Assembly: GCA_021613535.1 (NCBI GenBank)
Contig: CP075492.1
Coordinates: 20,026,001 to 20,090,000, forward strand
DNA length: 64,000 nt
Direction: 5' to 3'
From: Adineta vaga
Lineage: Eukaryota; Rotifera
The notes beneath the pieces are model-generated. The model saw only the letters and a list, made by a program, of their open reading frames with translations, ran no database searches and was not told the DNA's origin. A program made the translations under genes and the position numbers. Shown piece after piece: positions 31,461-43,302 of this stretch (its first letter is position 1; every line of letters begins with the position of its first letter).

Positions 31461-33455
31461 AAGCAGCAAAATGGTCAAAGTTTAGGTGCAAGTTAGATCA
31501 ACAACTGATGCTGTGGAAAAATGATCATCATTTAGATTCAACAGCAGACATAGAAGAATATACATCATTCATTACCACTAGTATACTAGAAGCAACAAAA
31601 GAAGCCGTTCCACAAACAAAGCAGATGATCCGAACGTATACACCAAGTGAAGTATCGATAAGCCTGATAAAACAAAAACATCAAGCATATCGAAAATGGA
31701 AGAAGACTGGAAACAACTTAGATAAACATCTATATTACAATTCCAAAGTCTTGCTTACAAATTCACTTAGAAACGACAGAAGAAATAACTTCAACAAGTT
31801 AATGTCATCTTTATGCCATAAGAAAATGTATTCGGACAAAGTTTGGCTGACGGTGCGCAAGTTCCACAACAAAAGGATCAAGCAAACCTACGCCAACATC
31901 ATGAAATACAACAATACAACTGCAACATCAGACAAGGAGAAAGCAGACTTATTTGCAGATTACTTCGAAAATGAAGTCTACTCTCACACTGCTGATACGT
32001 TGCCACTTCATGATCAAGTAACACGCCAAGCAAACAAAGTCAAAAGTAAAACTATAACCTCTTCAAACACACCAAAGTGGAAGCAAATCAAAGAAAAAGA
32101 AGTCAAAAATCATATAAGACAACTTAGAAATAGCTCCACTGGTCCAGACAACATTCATAACCGATGTTTGAAGAATCATTCAAAATTACTGGTACAGCAT
32201 CTAACAAATGTTTAATGCAATTTTGAAACAAGGCTATATTCCAGCAATGTGGAAAAAGGCTAATATTATTCTTCTATTAAAGCCAAAGAAAGACAAACAA
32301 CAACCGTCTAGCTATCGACCGATTAGTCTCCTTAGTTGCTTAGGCAAACTATTGGAGAAAATAATCAAACAACGTTTAATGCTCGAACTTGAACGACGAA
32401 ACATCTTACCACAACATCAAGCCGGATTTAGACCAGGTAAAAGCACTATATACAACATCGTGCGATTAGAAAGATACGCTGCAGGACAACTTAGACGACC
32501 ACGTCGACGACGTCACTCAGCTGTCATTCTTTTCGACATCAAAGCCGCATTTGATTCGGTATGGCACGATGGTTTGATATACAAGCTTAATGATCTACGT
32601 CTTCCCTGTTTCATCATCAACTATCTGATCTCATTCTTAAGCAATAGAACGGCTGCAATTGAAATCGAAAATATATTATCACGTCCGTTTAATCTGAAGA
32701 GCGGTACACCACAAGGATCTCCGTTATCACCATTACTTTATATTATGTATACGGCAGATTCGATGAATGGAATACCAACTCATACAGAACATGGGTTGTT
32801 CGCCGACGACACTGCATTATGGACATCTGGCAACACCTTAACAAATCTTAACACCAGATTACAACAATCCATAGATGCATTCGAAAGTTGGTGCAAGTCA
32901 TGGAAATTAAAACTTCAACCAACTAAGACAGAGCTGATACACTTCAGCATACATCCAAGAAAACACTACAAGAATCCAGTGAAAGTTAAAGTTGAAGACA
33001 CCATCATCAAACCACTGGACTCCACACGTTACTTGGGTGTAATTATAGATAAAAGATTAAAATGGCGAGCACATCTCGAACATATTGAAAGCAAGATTGC
33101 TCCTCGGATCGGTCTACTTCGATATCTTTCGAGAACAGCATATGAACCCAACAACAAGACGATGATAAATATTTTCAAATCAATTGTACGCACAGTTATC
33201 ATTTATGGACATCCTATTCTCCTTACTGCTGATCAAAAAGTATGGAACCGTTTACAAATCATGCAGAATAAAGCAATTAGAGCTGCACTCGGACTACCCA
33301 TATATACATCTGTCAAATATATCCACAAGATCAGCAACATTCCAAAAATCAAAGATTATGCAATAGGACTACTTAAACATACACTTCAAAAGGCAACAAC
33401 AAACAACGACATTACACTGAAGAATCATCTACAATGCATCTTAGACAAAATTTAA
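31461..33455 (+). pseudogene. LINE ORF2 fragment: reverse transcriptase, one frameshift
   Basis: The first part (to 32215) covers the pre-RT linker (AKWSKFRCKLDQQLMLW; LRNSSTGPDNIHNRCLKNH). A one-base shift at about 32208-32215 moves to the next frame, which runs to 33455. RT blocks in order: SSYRPISLLSCLGKLLEKII, QAGFRPGKST, VILFDIKAAFDSVWHDGL, LKSGTPQGSPLSPLLYIMY, and LFADDTALW with the catalytic FADD. Then come thumb-like and C-terminal regions. Apart from the frameshift no stop is seen, so it was active not long ago. Confidence 0.85.
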
Positions 33456-33569
33456 AAAAAGAAATCACCAACCATTACATATAATAGTAACATCGAGAGA
33501 ATAGACTATTCTTGTGTCAGTCGAATCGATGTAAAAAACGATATATCGCAATCAAATATACTATTCAGC

Positions 33570-33925
33570 TACTTCGTTTAACTCGTTCTTATACAAAATA
33601 AGAAGTCGATTCAATCTATATGCTGTATCGTTCTTTCGTTCTATTCAGTTATTTATTGATCGCATTCTTATATATAATATAACATCGAGCCAATCTTTAA
33701 ACCGATCCATGTATACAGCAAATTCTTTTACTCGTTCTTATATACAATATGATATCGAGTCAACGTCTTTGCTGATCCCTACAATATCCAGTAAATTCTT
33801 TGCTCGTTCTTATATACAATATGATATCGAGTCAACGTCTTGGCTGATCCTTACAATATCCAGTAAATTCTTTGCTCGTTCTTATATGCAATATGAAATC
33901 GAGTCAATATATTTGCTGATTTAAA
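33570..33925. repeat. ~66-bp tandem repeats in the LINE 3' region
   Basis: At least three units sharing CTCGTTCTTATATACAATAT, GATATCGAGTCAACGTCTT and GCTGATCC-TACAATATCCAG. Earlier units are more diverged (from about 33570). Such 3' repeats may serve recognition by the element's own RT. Confidence 0.75.
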
Positions 33926-34262
33926 ACATGTCACATACAATCCAGCTTCTTTTCTCTTCCTCTCCAATCTATCCATATAGTACCACTATATCTTCTGTTT
34001 TCTGTTTTCTTTTCCTTTTTCTTCTACCACATATGTAAGACTTTACACACGTCCCTCCATCTACACTCACTATTGGCATATAAAATTTTTCTCGTTCTTA
34101 TTACTATTTCACGGACAAAAGACATATGTCATGTGTCCTTTTTTCTTCTCTACTCCAGCTTATGTAGAAGTACAATACCATCCGTTGACTTTATGTTACA
34201 GTGTTATCTTTTTTACAATAAAGCTTTGTTACCAAAAAAAAAAAAAAAAAAATGTACTAGAC

Positions 34263-34681
34263 AATGTTAATAGAAAATCTTTATGATAAAAAGATCGATA
34301 AAAAACAATAGAATTGTTTCAAAAAAGAGAAAGAGGGACGAGTACGTATTTTACATAGATGTTGTTTTACTAAGAAAATTCTTTGAGAAAAGTTTCACGA
34401 TTATACGATGTTGACTCATCAGGGAATAATACAAATGAATCATACGTCGATTGAGTTGATCAGAAAATATATTGACTTTCACAGACATATTTGATAGAAG
34501 AAATTGATATTCATAGGTTTTTTCCTCTAACACATCACCATGCGCAAAAAGAAACATGAAATTCTCCTTCTTCAAACACTATTCTCGATAAAAAAAATGT
34601 TTACGATGTAGAGAACAGCAAAAACAACTTTCAACGGCATCATCGCCGTATATAAAGAAAGAAAAATGTGTTTTTTTCTTA
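34263..34681. other. Intergenic; uncertain minus frame
   Basis: A 74-codon minus frame (34575-34351; MKKENFMFLFAHGDVLEEKT) is the only candidate. It has no recognisable motif. Confidence 0.2.
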
Positions 34682-35524
34682 ATGGCGTCAAATAACATTC
34701 GAAAGTGTAGTTATGCGGATAGTGGTATCAGTGAAAGCACAACTGTTAAATGGGTTAATCCACGTTATGCATGTTATTGGTTAGAAAGTTGTCAAGGTCA
34801 ACATGAATTAGATGATTGTGAATATCAACGAAGAGAACGGAGCGGTAAATTAGGAATATATTATAGTTCAAATGCAGAATATCGTCGATTTCTTCGTGAT
34901 GAAATAAATTATAAAGATTTATCAACGAATCCAACTGGATGCACAATGGTTCTTCTATTGATTTATAAGATTGAGAATAATACAACATGGATATTATTTG
35001 TAACGAAGTTTCTCAAAGAAAAACGACACAAATATGAAACAGAATCGACTCGACAGTCCTTATTAGCATTTCCATCTTCAAATCCATGTAAGAAGGGCGA
35101 AGATCACACTGAAGTAGCATTGAGAGCATTACAAACTATTACAGATAGACAAGAGATTCTTGATAATTATCAGTTACGTCTAAAACGATTCTTATTTGTT
35201 GACGCCATTAGTATCTATCCATTTCTTGTAACTTCAGAACAGGCAAAGCTGTTAATGAGAAAATATTCTCAAAATGAAGAGGTTCATTCTCTTCATTGGT
35301 TTTCTTTACCTGAAATTCTCAATCAATTACCTGAATGGCCAAATTATTTAACTAAAGAAGCACATGGAGAAGCATTAGCACAGATAAAACATGTTCAACA
35401 TCCTACTATTCAATTAAAACGAGATATTGATGGGAAAATATTTACATTGTGGTCAGTAACAACGAATGTTTTAATGTGCATTCGAAATCATGTAGGTTTT
35501 CACGAATTTCTTTCATCTTTATGA
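34682..35524 (+). CDS. Unrecognised 280-residue protein, weak Nudix-like features
   Basis: An intact single-exon frame with an ATG preceded by TTTTTTTCTTA. The middle part has alternating strands and a helix: TGCTMVLLLIYKIENNTTWI, FVTKFL, then FPSSNPCKKGEDHTEVALRA, which faintly recalls the glycine-glutamate spacing of a Nudix box but lacks the REUxEE core. After it come RFLFVDAISIYPFLV and SLHWFSLPEIL, plausible for a Nudix fold too. No signal peptide or membrane segment. Function not assigned; an inactive Nudix-like fold is a guess. Confidence 0.5.
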   Translation: MASNNIRKCSYADSGISESTTVKWVNPRYACYWLESCQGQHELDDCEYQRRERSGKLGIYYSSNAEYRRFLRDEINYKDLSTNPTGCTMVLLLIYKIENNTTWILFVTKFLKEKRHKYETESTRQSLLAFPSSNPCKKGEDHTEVALRALQTITDRQEILDNYQLRLKRFLFVDAISIYPFLVTSEQAKLLMRKYSQNEEVHSLHWFSLPEILNQLPEWPNYLTKEAHGEALAQIKHVQHPTIQLKRDIDGKIFTLWSVTTNVLMCIRNHVGFHEFLSSL

Positions 35525-36459
35525 TCATTGATTATTGACGAATGTTTTAAATAAATTTATCCGTAAATGATACTAGCGGGGATGCCCGGCGGTCATTAAG
35601 AAATTTTTACATTGAAAACTCTATAGAAGATATAAATAGCAATATACTTAACATTTCTTTGTTTACAGTCCCTAGATATTCCGCCGTGTCCCATCGGAAA
35701 CCACAATATCGACTATGTTTCTGTATAAAGAAGAACTACCAGAGTGTATTTTTTTCCAAATTGATCAAATTTGCTCCTTCTGCTGGGATTTATTCTCAAT
35801 TTCAGACCCTTGTCATGAACCTTACTTTCACCTTTTTCAATCGTATGTAAAGAATAGAGTAAAAAATTGTATATTCGGATTTAGCATGATGAGTTACACT
35901 CGTCACTGTCTAGGTCGCGAGAAGGTACTTTTGTATATAACCAAAAAAATGTCTCTTTCTTTTCTCTATCATTCATTGTTCTATAAATGAACAACAGTTA
36001 AACAATATTCAGTAATAATATCATCCAAATTCTTTATTTTTTTTCTATTGATAATTTTTAGTAGACTTTTATCAACTAATAATGATCGTGTTTAGTCGTA
36101 TTGATAAAAGAAAACAATATTTAATGTATCATGAATAGAGTCAAGTAATGCTTATCATCCACACTCTCCTTACCCTCATCCTCGAAATATCGAATAAGGA
36201 TCATTAGAAAGAGCATATAATATTGAACTTCGTTATTTAATGCTTAGAAACAAAATAAAATATCCTTCGATTATAGCATAAGAAAAAAAACTAGATCGAT
36301 AATGTTAAATGATAAAATATTCCCTTTGTTGTATGATGAATAATCATAGAGATAGATTATATTTCAAAGAAATAGAATAAAAGAATCTACATGAATGACA
36401 ACGGAAATAAATCTTTCTTTTTACTGTTCTTCTTGATGATTTAATAAATTGAAGCAGAA
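35525..36459. other. Intergenic; overlapping short frames and a solo CA arm
   Basis: 35659-35990 has two overlapping open frames after a TTTACAG acceptor-like site (ending 35669), but neither gives a recognisable protein. A lone CA-rich arm of the hairpin family lies at 36159-36186 (CCACACTCTCC, TACCCTCATCCTCGA). Confidence 0.3.
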
Positions 36460-37080
36460 AATGACGTTTGACAATATTTAGATGAAGGTGCAGATAAAGT
36501 TCAACTTGATTTTGCTAAAGCTCGATTATCATTAAAAATGGATCTAACTGAAAATTTACTTGAACAATTTATTGAAATTAATAATCGAGTGTTAGATCGA
36601 TTTAATGATGATGAAAAAAGAAATTAGATGTACACATTTACTGAATTTTATTTTATTTTAAGTAATGATAGAGAAAGTACTCATTCATTAAATTTTGATT
36701 ATGGAAGAATTATTAAAAGAAGTATTTCAATTAAATTTAAATAATTTTTATTTAGAAATGACAACTGAAAAAGATCTAGAAATAATTCTTTCTCTCATTG
36801 AACAACTTCTTAAACCTCATCATCATGTGTTTATTGGTGTTATTAATCCAAGAAATTGATGTGTTGAAATACCAATAAAAGTACGAGATCGAGTTCTTCA
36901 AGCAACAAAATATATTCCTTTTGAACAATTAGGTACAACAGGTGATTGTGATTTTACTCCATATAGGGATAATGAATCAATTACGATAGAGAAAAATGTT
37001 ATGAAAAGAATCGTGCAAGATGTGAAGGAATAAAATTAGCAAAAGAAATACTTAATCTATCATCAAAACGTATTCGTTGA
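36460..37080 (+). pseudogene. Decayed MetE-like (cobalamin-independent methionine synthase family) gene
   Basis: The blocks read in order, across several frames, like the C-terminal catalytic domain of MetE-family proteins. They are EGADKVQLDFAKARLSLKMD, LLEQFIEINNRVLDRFNDDE, DRESTHSLNFDYG, FYLEMTTEKDLE, LKPHHHVFIGVINPRN, VRDRVLQATKYIPFEQLGTT, GDCDFTPY and RARCEGIKLAKEIL. A stop replaces a residue after NPRN, and frameshifts occur near 36627, 36700 and 37000. The zinc-site HTC region (expected near 36630) is not readable. The closest relatives I recall are bacterial or fungal homologues, so this may be a dead acquired gene. Confidence 0.6.
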
Positions 37081-38117
37081 AATTTAAACTTACAAATGGA
37101 TTTTTTATTGAAGTTGTTTTAGAGTTTTTTCAAATATAGTTGAATGTTGACAAAAAATGTCTTCCTATTAGATATAATAAATCTATTCTAAACCTGCAAT
37201 TTCACTATATTTATCACAACTAACTTGAGCAGTAAAAGAATTATGATTAGTCAAATAGTTGTATTTTTTATAAATAAAACTGATATGAACAGTACCACTG
37301 ACAAGTTGGAGTTTTTATCTGAATTATAAGAGGGATTTTGAGTGTTAGTGTTGTGAGAGTTGGTTTTTCTTAAATACTTGAACAGGGGCGTACTTAGTGG
37401 GGCGTAACGCCTCCCTGCTTTTGAAATTTATTGGTGTTACGCCATATGCTTTTTAAATTAATGATGTAGCGTTCGGAGGTGTCCCGAGCGAGTTAGGTCT
37501 GAGAGTCATCTTCCAAATTTTTAACATTTCTTTTTTCTGCTCTATAATTTACAATTGTTTTTAAAAAGTTTTTAAAAATATTTCAATACTCATATTATCT
37601 ACTGCAAAATATTTTCAACTATTTAAATTTAGATTCTTCAAAATTAAAATCAATTACTTTATTTAATAAATATAATTGAATAATAATTTTAAATGTTTAT
37701 TAAAATATATTCATCAGATTTATATTTGACCTAAATACAGTACAAGTTACAGCAAATTGTTTTATCGAATTTAATTAATTATTGAACTCGTCAATTAAGG
37801 ATCAAACAATTTATAAATTATGCTTATCACTTTCGACATAAATTTCCTTGATAAATTCTTCAAATCAGAATTTCTTAAAAGACAAAATTAATGATATTTG
37901 AAAAAGTTTCACAAAAATTACGAAAATCATCAGGAGAACAATCATTGACTTAAGAAAAGAGCATTCTGCACGTGTTTAACTTAAATTGTATGCATAAGAT
38001 ATCGTTATCTTAATATCATTTCACCGTGCATTTTGAGGGTGATGATTACACTAGCTCACATATAAGTTGTTCTCTTGTTCTTTTTTTTCCGCACATTTCT
38101 GATTATAAATCGGTACG
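37081..38117. other. Intergenic; possible solo DNA-transposon end
   Basis: CAGGGGCGTACTTAGTGGGG at 37384-37403 looks like a hAT-type terminus followed by a small palindrome (GGGGCGTAACGCC). A second GC-richer patch lies at 37467-37500. No matching opposite end or transposase was found. AT-rich otherwise. Confidence 0.35.
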
Positions 38118-40832
38118 ATGTGGCTAACATTCATTTGGTCTCTTGTCTACTTGGTAACAATCAATGATCTATTTTCAGGAAGACACACATCTTTCATCGA
38201 TAGTCTTACGACCATGCCAATACCTATTCTAGATAATAAGTTTGAGCAAGTCATCGCTGAACGTTATCTGTTTGCTCCGTTTGCAAATGAATCGACTGCT
38301 TGGCGTGTTCTCAGCAATATTCAGAATGCATGGCAAAGTGCTCCATTACCGCGCTATCACTCTCAAGCTGCCGAAGGCGTTTGGTTACTAACTCAATCTG
38401 TTAATAAAGGGCAAGATGCGGATTTAAGAACTTCGACACTACAAATGCATTGGATGTCTTTGTCTGCTAATGGTACTTTGATAGTTTTATCTGATATCCA
38501 CGTAACGAGCAATGCCAGTTTTTTGATCACATCACATAATGCAAATACTGCTTTAGAGTACACAGCTGCTCTCATTTCGCCTCATAGCGTGCAATTAATT
38601 TTATGTAACCGATCAGATGCTAGTTCGTGTAAAGTTACACGAACCATACTTTTTCCTTCTTCCCTTTTCAATACCACGAAAATAGCAGGCGGTTTATTTG
38701 TGGAAGATTTGGGTGCTAGGGGATGGTTGTATATTGCTGCAGATTCGGGACTACACGGGCTAGATTTATCGACATTTATGATCAATCCATTTCTCAATGC
38801 AATCAATGTGTCTGTTTCCTCTTTGGCATGGAGTTCCAACCGACAGACAATATTTGCTGGTACTGAAACGAAACTTTGGATTCAATCTTACGGTGTTGGT
38901 AATCAAGATTGGCGTTTTGAACATATCACGGGTCTCATTGATGCGCCGATTACTTCTCTAGTATATAACAATGTGCAAGACAAATTATGGATTGGACAAA
39001 GTACCGGAATAACTCTTCTTTCACCGATTATGATGTCAACAGGTCAGCTTCATTGGTTTTTTTCTCGATTGGCAGGACAAATCTCTAATCCTGGATCAGA
39101 TATCGGTCATCTTCCATTTTCAAATATTACTGTTCTGAGCGTCAGCCAATCGATGGTACTTGACGGTCGTGTATGGCTAGGTGCTTTACGTGGAGTAATG
39201 CGATTCGATTCGAACAGTAGCGATATCAATGCTTGGCGTGTTTTTAATAGTGCCAGATATATGCCGAATCGTGAATCGTTAGTTTATGTATCTTCGCTGG
39301 CTGTTCTGAGTCGTGCGAGTGATGCTCCTCCTGATCTAGGTAGTGCTGCAGTAGCAGTCACAGAGAAAGGTCTCGCTATTCTTCGTTTTGAGATGTGGAC
39401 ATTGTCACAGAAAGCGGATCATTTTCAAATGATCGTCGATCAGCCAGGAAGACATGAAAAAAATGGATTTATTTCTGACTGCTCTATGTCATCATGGGGC
39501 GATAGTCGTACTTGTATGAAAGAACCAGATGATAATGATGGTCTTTGGACATCAATGTATCTGGGTAGTCAGATCTTTCGGTATGCTGTAACGCAAGACG
39601 CAGCAGTTAAAGCGCAAGCTTGGAAACACTTTGAAGCAATGGAACTTCTCAATAAAGTCACAGGTGGTAACATATTGACTAGAAGAATATTTACGGACAA
39701 TTTTGATTAATGTACGCGTTTTTTTACATTTTCTGTAGGTATTCCTGGTTATCCTGCTCGTTCATTCGCAAAGCGCAGCGACTTTCTGACGAATATTCCA
39801 TGGTATCCTTCTCCTGTGTATGCAGATCTTCAGTTTGAAGGTGATACTTCATCTGATGAAATCTGTGGGCATGAGTTCGTTTATCCTCTCGTACATGACT
39901 TATTGGCTAGTAACGATGACGAACGAAAAAGAGCTTACACACTTGTTTTCAATATCACCAATCATATCTTGACTCATGACTGGTATTTGTTTGGTGAAAA
40001 TCACAATCGTACTACATGGGGCTATTGGAATCCTATCCAAATAAACGATGACAGTCGCTACCAAGAAGATCGAGGTATAAGCAGTCTTGAGATACTCGCT
40101 TACCTACTTCAAACATATGGTTTTAGTGGTGATGAGCATTTTCTCGATGGTGCCAATCTGCTTATGAAATCCTACAAATATGACGTCAATCTTATTAATC
40201 AGAAGATGATTGCTGTTTGTGCTAGTGAATTCGAATATGCTTTACCGACTTTCAATTATGATGAACTGGCCTATTTATCTTATTTTAATCTAGTCTATGC
40301 ATTCCACACAATTGCTTCTTCAGCTAGTCTATCTACGGATCAAAAGACACGCGCACAATCACTCATTGACAATTTATGGGAATACATGGGAATAGGATTA
40401 GATCTTTCACACAATTATAAAAAAATGGAAAAAACTCCATTTTTTAATTTCATCTATTGCTATGCCAGTGATCAAATCAATCAAACCCGAAATTCGCATA
40501 ATAACAAATTTCATGGATTGAATACTAGAGCTTTCCAGCACGATTGTACCACATTATCGAATGACGGTGTATGGCATTTACAGCGTTGGCCATTGGAATT
40601 GATTCAATGGCCACAATTCAATAGTGATCGTCTAGATGTACAAATCAACGTGCCCGCGCAATGCTATCAACCGCTCAAGTCATTACAAACATTACCTCCG
40701 GATGAACGATTTAATAAAGACTTGAATCGAGGAGTTTACGATTTAGATGGTGGAGATGGATTTATTGAAACTGATCCAACTAACTTTCTTTTGGGTTATT
40801 GGGGGATGCGTTATTTCAATTTGCTTCAATAA
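38118..40832 (+). CDS. Secreted propeller plus alpha-helical domain protein, two exons
   Basis: Exon 1 is 38118-39663, then a 75-bp GT-AG intron, then exon 2 39739-40832: 879 residues, frame kept. It starts with a signal peptide (MWLTFIWSLVYLVTINDLFS). The N-terminal half has propeller-like blades (GWLYIAADSGLHGLDLST; DKLWIGQSTGITLLSP; GRVWLGALRGVMRFDS), reminiscent of the two-component-regulator propeller repeat of bacteria. The second half is helical with DGLWTSMYLGSQIFRYA and GIPGYPARSFAKR, then EDRGISSLEILAYLLQTYGF and WHLQRWPLELIQWPQFN, like an alpha/alpha-toroid of a glycoside-hydrolase-like fold. Many N-glycosylation sites fit secretion. Base composition is more balanced than the neighbours. 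Specific activity not known. Confidence 0.7.
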
Positions 40833-40891
40833 ATTTAGGATTAATGTGAGAGCGAGTTTAAAAATATGTCTTCGATAGAAAAATAGAAGAA

Positions 40892-40946
40892 CGAGGGTGT
40901 AGATGTGATAAACATGTTGTATCCTCACCGACACTCACACCCTTCG
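40892..40946. repeat. Telomere-like TG/CA hairpin, copy 9 (degenerate)
   Basis: Left CGAGGGTGTAGATGTGATA, right CCGACACTCACACCCTTCG. It lies 60 bp after a stop codon. Confidence 0.65.
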
Positions 40947-41371
40947 GGACAATGACGATACTTTTAATTATATTTTAGCCAAGTATTATCCATTTCATGA
41001 TGAGTAAAGAGTAACAGAAAAAGTACAACAAATCGTTTGATCTATTCATATGGATACAAATTTGACTTTTTTTTTGTTTTCTTTTGATTTTGTTGATTGA
41101 TTCTACGCTATGTAATTATACAAAATAATTTTTACATTTTCGATATCATCATAATTAAATGAAATGACGCCATTCTCTTTCTTTTCTCATTTAAATTTTT
41201 GTCTCATAATATATTATTTGAACCCGAACAAAAGATAACATTTCACCTGTATTTCTATGTTTTTCAATTATAGTTAATTTATAGAACAGAATATTACATC
41301 GTATATTTCTTGTTGCACAGTTAATAAACTATAGTTATATATCAAAATAAAAACACAATATATACATTTAC

Positions 41372-41629
41372 TTGCATATTTCATATAAAAAAAGAATGTT
41401 TGAATCGGCCAACGAGAAATCTTTAACATATCGAACACTTAGAAATGATGGTGCATTTGGTATGAATTTCGATTATGAACCTACAATAACAGTTATTGTT
41501 CATTGGACACCAGAATTTGGTATGGCTTATCAACAATTTATTAATAGTACTATGGGAGGTATGGGTGGTTTTCCTATGGGTGGTATGGGATCGATGAATA
41601 GTTATGGTGCATATGGAAGTGGAATATAG
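41372..41629 (+). CDS. Short Gly/Met-rich open frame
   Basis: 85 codons. The first half (EPTITVIVHWTPEFGMAYQQ) looks folded. The tail is a low-complexity run of GGM/GGF units (MGGMGGFPMGGMGSMNSYG). It could be the last exon of a larger gene; no acceptor is convincing. Unrecognised. Confidence 0.3.
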   Translation: MHISYKKRMFESANEKSLTYRTLRNDGAFGMNFDYEPTITVIVHWTPEFGMAYQQFINSTMGGMGGFPMGGMGSMNSYGAYGSGI

Positions 41630-41729
41630 TTTTTTGAACGAACAAAAATATTACTAGGATGTAGTGTGAATTTGGATGTGAAAAGGATTTTTCTATCTTT
41701 TCTTCATTCATATTGAAATAATATATCTA

Positions 41730-41789
41730 ATCTTGAGGATGGGGGTGTACATACTACTATCACTCTCACCCTCTTCCACACCCTCAAGA
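41730..41789. repeat. Telomere-like TG/CA hairpin, copy 10
   Basis: Left ATCTTGAGGATGGGGGTGTA, right CTCTTCCACACCCTCAAGA. Both ends keep the family terminus. Confidence 0.8.
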
Positions 41790-41902
41790 ATTACCTTGAT
41801 GAATATCTTCTCATGATATTTTTATATTCACGAATGACTTTTTCAAATGCTTGTTTATACACAGTTGATGATAGAATACATAGTGCGAATGTAAACAAAG
41901 TT

Positions 41903-41966
41903 GGAAGGGTGTGGGTCAGGCTATACTCTTAACTCCTCACACTCACCCACCCACATCACACCCTGA
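41903..41966. repeat. Telomere-like TG/CA hairpin, copy 11
   Basis: Left GGAAGGGTGTGGGTCAGG, right CACCCACCCACATCACACCC. The ART fragment on its right stops here. Confidence 0.8.
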
Positions 41967-42480
41967 TTCCAGTACATCGACTAAGGCAGTGCATGAGGAG
42001 AAGCTCCGCCATATTGAAATGTCGCCTGTTCGATAGACTGATGTTACGTCTGATTTAATACCTCGATAAACAGTTCCATGATGAGACGGCATGCGTGCGT
42101 GTGCAGCGTGAAAGAGCCGAAAGTGGAGAAACCACGGCTTCAATTTGTTTCGATCTTCATCGCGAAGAGTTTCATTGAAAACAAAATAAAGACATTGGTT
42201 ATGAGGCTCCCATTGAATTGATTATAAAATGATAGACGTCGATTCATCTTGTGTCAAACCATCAGCGGGTTCGCTTGCGAATCGCTGTCGAGCCACATAG
42301 ACATAATCTTTGATTTCAGGTAGTAAAGACACAAGTGGTTCTACAGCCTCTTCGAGTGTCACCAGAGACATTTTATCATAACCATAAATGGGAGGGGGAC
42401 ATGCACCGCTTGCCTGTTATTTCAATGTCAGAGATGCGGTGAATGTACTGTGCGCCTTCTTTTTCACCGTCTGTAGCCAT
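41967..42480 (-). pseudogene. NAD:arginine ADP-ribosyltransferase fragment, truncated at a hairpin
   Basis: The minus strand from 42480 reads MATDGEKEGAQYIHRISDIE. After a frameshift it reads PPPIYGYDKMSLVTLEEAVE, PLVSLLPEIKDYVYVARQRF, QWEPHNQCLYFVFNETLRDE, HGTVYRGIKSDVTSVYRTGD and WRSFSSCTALVDVLES. YRG carries the first catalytic arginine and the FSSCT block is the counterpart of the STS motif. The third site (ExE) should follow VDVLES, but the frame runs straight into the hairpin. One in-frame TAA splits STSIIL from SIQWEP. Dead copy. Confidence 0.75.
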
Positions 42481-43302
42481 ATCGAATCGTAAGTGATCTT
42501 TAATAATTCTGTGCGAATCAGATATCTATATCGATAAATAAAGTTCATTCTTATTATTATCAATGTTTGCTGTTCGGCGAAGCAACTTGTTTAAAGATGC
42601 ATTTGACTTTACCTATATGAAATCAAATTATCCACAAATTAGAGCATTCGAAAACTCTCATACATCCACTTTTTCATTGCGCTAAAATTGAAACAACGTC
42701 TATCTAACTCTCAGAAAGAAATACCATTGAAAAGATAGACTATAATTAGAAGAAAAAAACATTGAATTGATATTTACCTCCACTTTTCTTATATATTGTC
42801 GCCTTTATGTTCTCTCAGACGTGATTTATTCAGATATATATGCTTTGTTCTCTTTCCCCATTCGAATTGCACAATTCGCTTCCAGTGTCTGCATTTTGTT
42901 ACATCGACACGTGTTCGGGTATGATGTTCTGTTATTGTGTGCCGTTCTTTATCGTGAGGATGTAGGTACGTCAAACAAACTACAACGTATTTCGACGTTG
43001 CTAAAGGATCTCAGCAGGTAGCACATTATGAATGTGAAAATTCTTTTATATGTTATAAGGTTTAAAACAGAAAAGCTGCAAAAATTCTTGAAAATTAAAT
43101 GGAAGATTACTCAGTTTACAACATGTCCGCGCATCTGTTCTATGGTATGTGTCTAAATAAAAAGTATGACTAGTGTAGCTTTTATCTTTTGTATAGATTA
43201 TATGGACTTGATCGCTCGTATAGACTGGAGGTGTCAGTTCTGAGTTCCGTTTCTAGGAAACCGGAACCCTCGAATGTGTTCCGTTCTAAAAAAACTTGAA
43301 CC
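42481..43302. other. Intergenic, no gene seen
   Basis: A + frame at 42767-43021 is open but has no protein-like pattern. Nothing else stands out. Confidence 0.35.

Larger units (their letters stand above)
31461..34252 (+). mobile_element. 5'-truncated non-LTR retrotransposon (Jockey/CR1-like LINE)
   Basis: It contains the end of the endonuclease-RT linker and the whole RT, a long 3' region with tandem repeats, AATAAA at 34217-34222 and a poly(A) run at 34234-34252. The 3' flank TGTACTAGAC (34253-34262) equals the sequence before the hAT element (TGTACTAGA at 27931-27939) plus the C at 31460, so about 10 bp was duplicated on insertion. The endonuclease domain is absent, the usual 5' truncation. 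Confidence 0.85.
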
